Positions 5,490 through 5,967 of a DNA stretch of 5,967 nt are shown piece after piece. The first letter of the stretch is position 1, and each line of letters starts with the position of its first letter. The notes under the pieces are model-generated. The model did no database searches and was not told where the DNA came from. It saw only the letters and a program-made list of their open reading frames with translations. The DNA is taken from NCBI GenBank assembly GCA_012516015.1, contig JAAYXG010000231.1, positions 1 through 5,967 on the forward strand. The letters are read 5' to 3'. The DNA is from Lysobacteraceae bacterium (GTDB lineage: Bacteria; Pseudomonadota; Gammaproteobacteria; Steroidobacterales; Steroidobacteraceae). The position numbers and the translations under genes are program-made.

Positions 5490-5967
5490 ATGGCCCGATT
5501 TCCACCAGCACAGTTCTTGACCAGCGCGTGGCAGCCGCATCAATTCCCGCCCGACACAGGCGCGGAGGTGGCGTTCGCCGGTCGCTCGAACGCCGGAAAG
5601 TCGAGCGCGCTCAATGCCATTACGGGCCGGAGAGACCTCGCGCGCACGAGCAAGACGCCAGGACGCACGCAGCTCATCAACTTTTTCGGCTTGGACGGGG
5701 ACCGCCGGCTCGCGGACCTGCCGGGGTACGGTTATGCGAAAGTGCCCGAGCAGATGAAGCGCCACTGGCAAGCCCTCTTGACGCGATACGTCGAGGCGCG
5801 CGAATCGCTCGCGGGACTGGTCATCGTCATGGATGCGCGGCGACCGATGACCGACTTCGACGTGCAGATGCTGGAATGGGCGCACGCGAACGGGCTGCCG
5901 GCCCACGTGCTCTTGACGAAGGCAGACAAGCTCAATCGGAGCGAAGCGACGACAACTTTTCGAAAAG
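5490..5967 (+). CDS. engB: Ribosome biogenesis GTP-binding protein EngB/YihA (5' part)
   Basis: The first 159 residues of EngB (YihA/YsxC), a small Ras-like GTPase needed for late assembly of the 50S ribosomal subunit in the cytosol. All GTPase motifs up to the edge are intact: G1 P-loop GRSNAGKS at 31-38, G2 region KTPGRTQ with Thr60, G3 DLPGYG at 76-81, and G4 TKAD at 143-146. About 50 C-terminal residues, including the G5 region, lie beyond the window, judging by the roughly 210-residue E. coli protein. The ATG at 5490 places the domain at the normal distance from the N-terminus. No clear Shine-Dalgarno is visible, so translation may start with a weak site or on a short leader. It is divergent from cytochrome c4, a neighbourhood I recall from Pseudomonas genomes. 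Confidence 0.95.
   Translation, partial: MARFPPAQFLTSAWQPHQFPPDTGAEVAFAGRSNAGKSSALNAITGRRDLARTSKTPGRTQLINFFGLDGDRRLADLPGYGYAKVPEQMKRHWQALLTRYVEARESLAGLVIVMDARRPMTDFDVQMLEWAHANGLPAHVLLTKADKLNRSEATTTFRK

Overview
The window is GC-rich bacterial chromosome with ordinary, compact gene packing. A di-haem cytochrome c4 next to a DsbA-family thiol oxidoreductase, with a divergent engB GTPase, is an arrangement I associate with Gammaproteobacteria of the Pseudomonas/Xanthomonas type. This points to a Gram-negative, respiring, probably gammaproteobacterial host. I cannot assign a genus from the sequence alone.

Layout: 1-318 holds no recognisable gene. A + strand pair follows: a small unrecognised, possibly GNAT-like protein (319-789) and a membrane-anchored endonuclease/exonuclease/phosphatase (EEP) family protein (about 812-1786). 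A convergent gap (1787-1934) holds a 118-125 bp palindromic element built from G-rich heptamers. Four minus-strand genes, read from right to left, then fill 1935-5388: cytochrome c4 (5388-4780), a lipoprotein DsbA-like thioredoxin-fold protein (4762-3896), a CorA-family metal transporter (3874-2897) and an NYN-domain/LOTUS putative RNase (2765-1935). The first three are 17 and 21 nt apart and look like one operon. The fourth is separated from corA by a second heptamer-armed palindrome (2769-2894). A divergent intergenic region (5389-5489) leads to the 5' part of engB (5490 onward), which runs off the window.

Biologically, the cytochrome c4 and DsbA-like genes suggest a periplasmic redox unit (electron transfer and disulfide chemistry in exported proteins). 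CorA handles divalent metal ions. The NYN/LOTUS protein probably cuts or binds RNA. EngB is an essential ribosome-assembly GTPase.

The most unusual content is the pair of intergenic palindromes. Both have arms made of 7-bp G-rich units, G-rich strand on the left and C-rich on the right, and short cores that share the octamer TGAGCGAG. The second is flanked by a 4-bp direct repeat TTTC exactly where its inverted symmetry ends. Removing it together with one TTTC would join the corA stop to the NYN start as TGA-A-ATG. This looks like a MITE-like element that split a translationally coupled gene pair.
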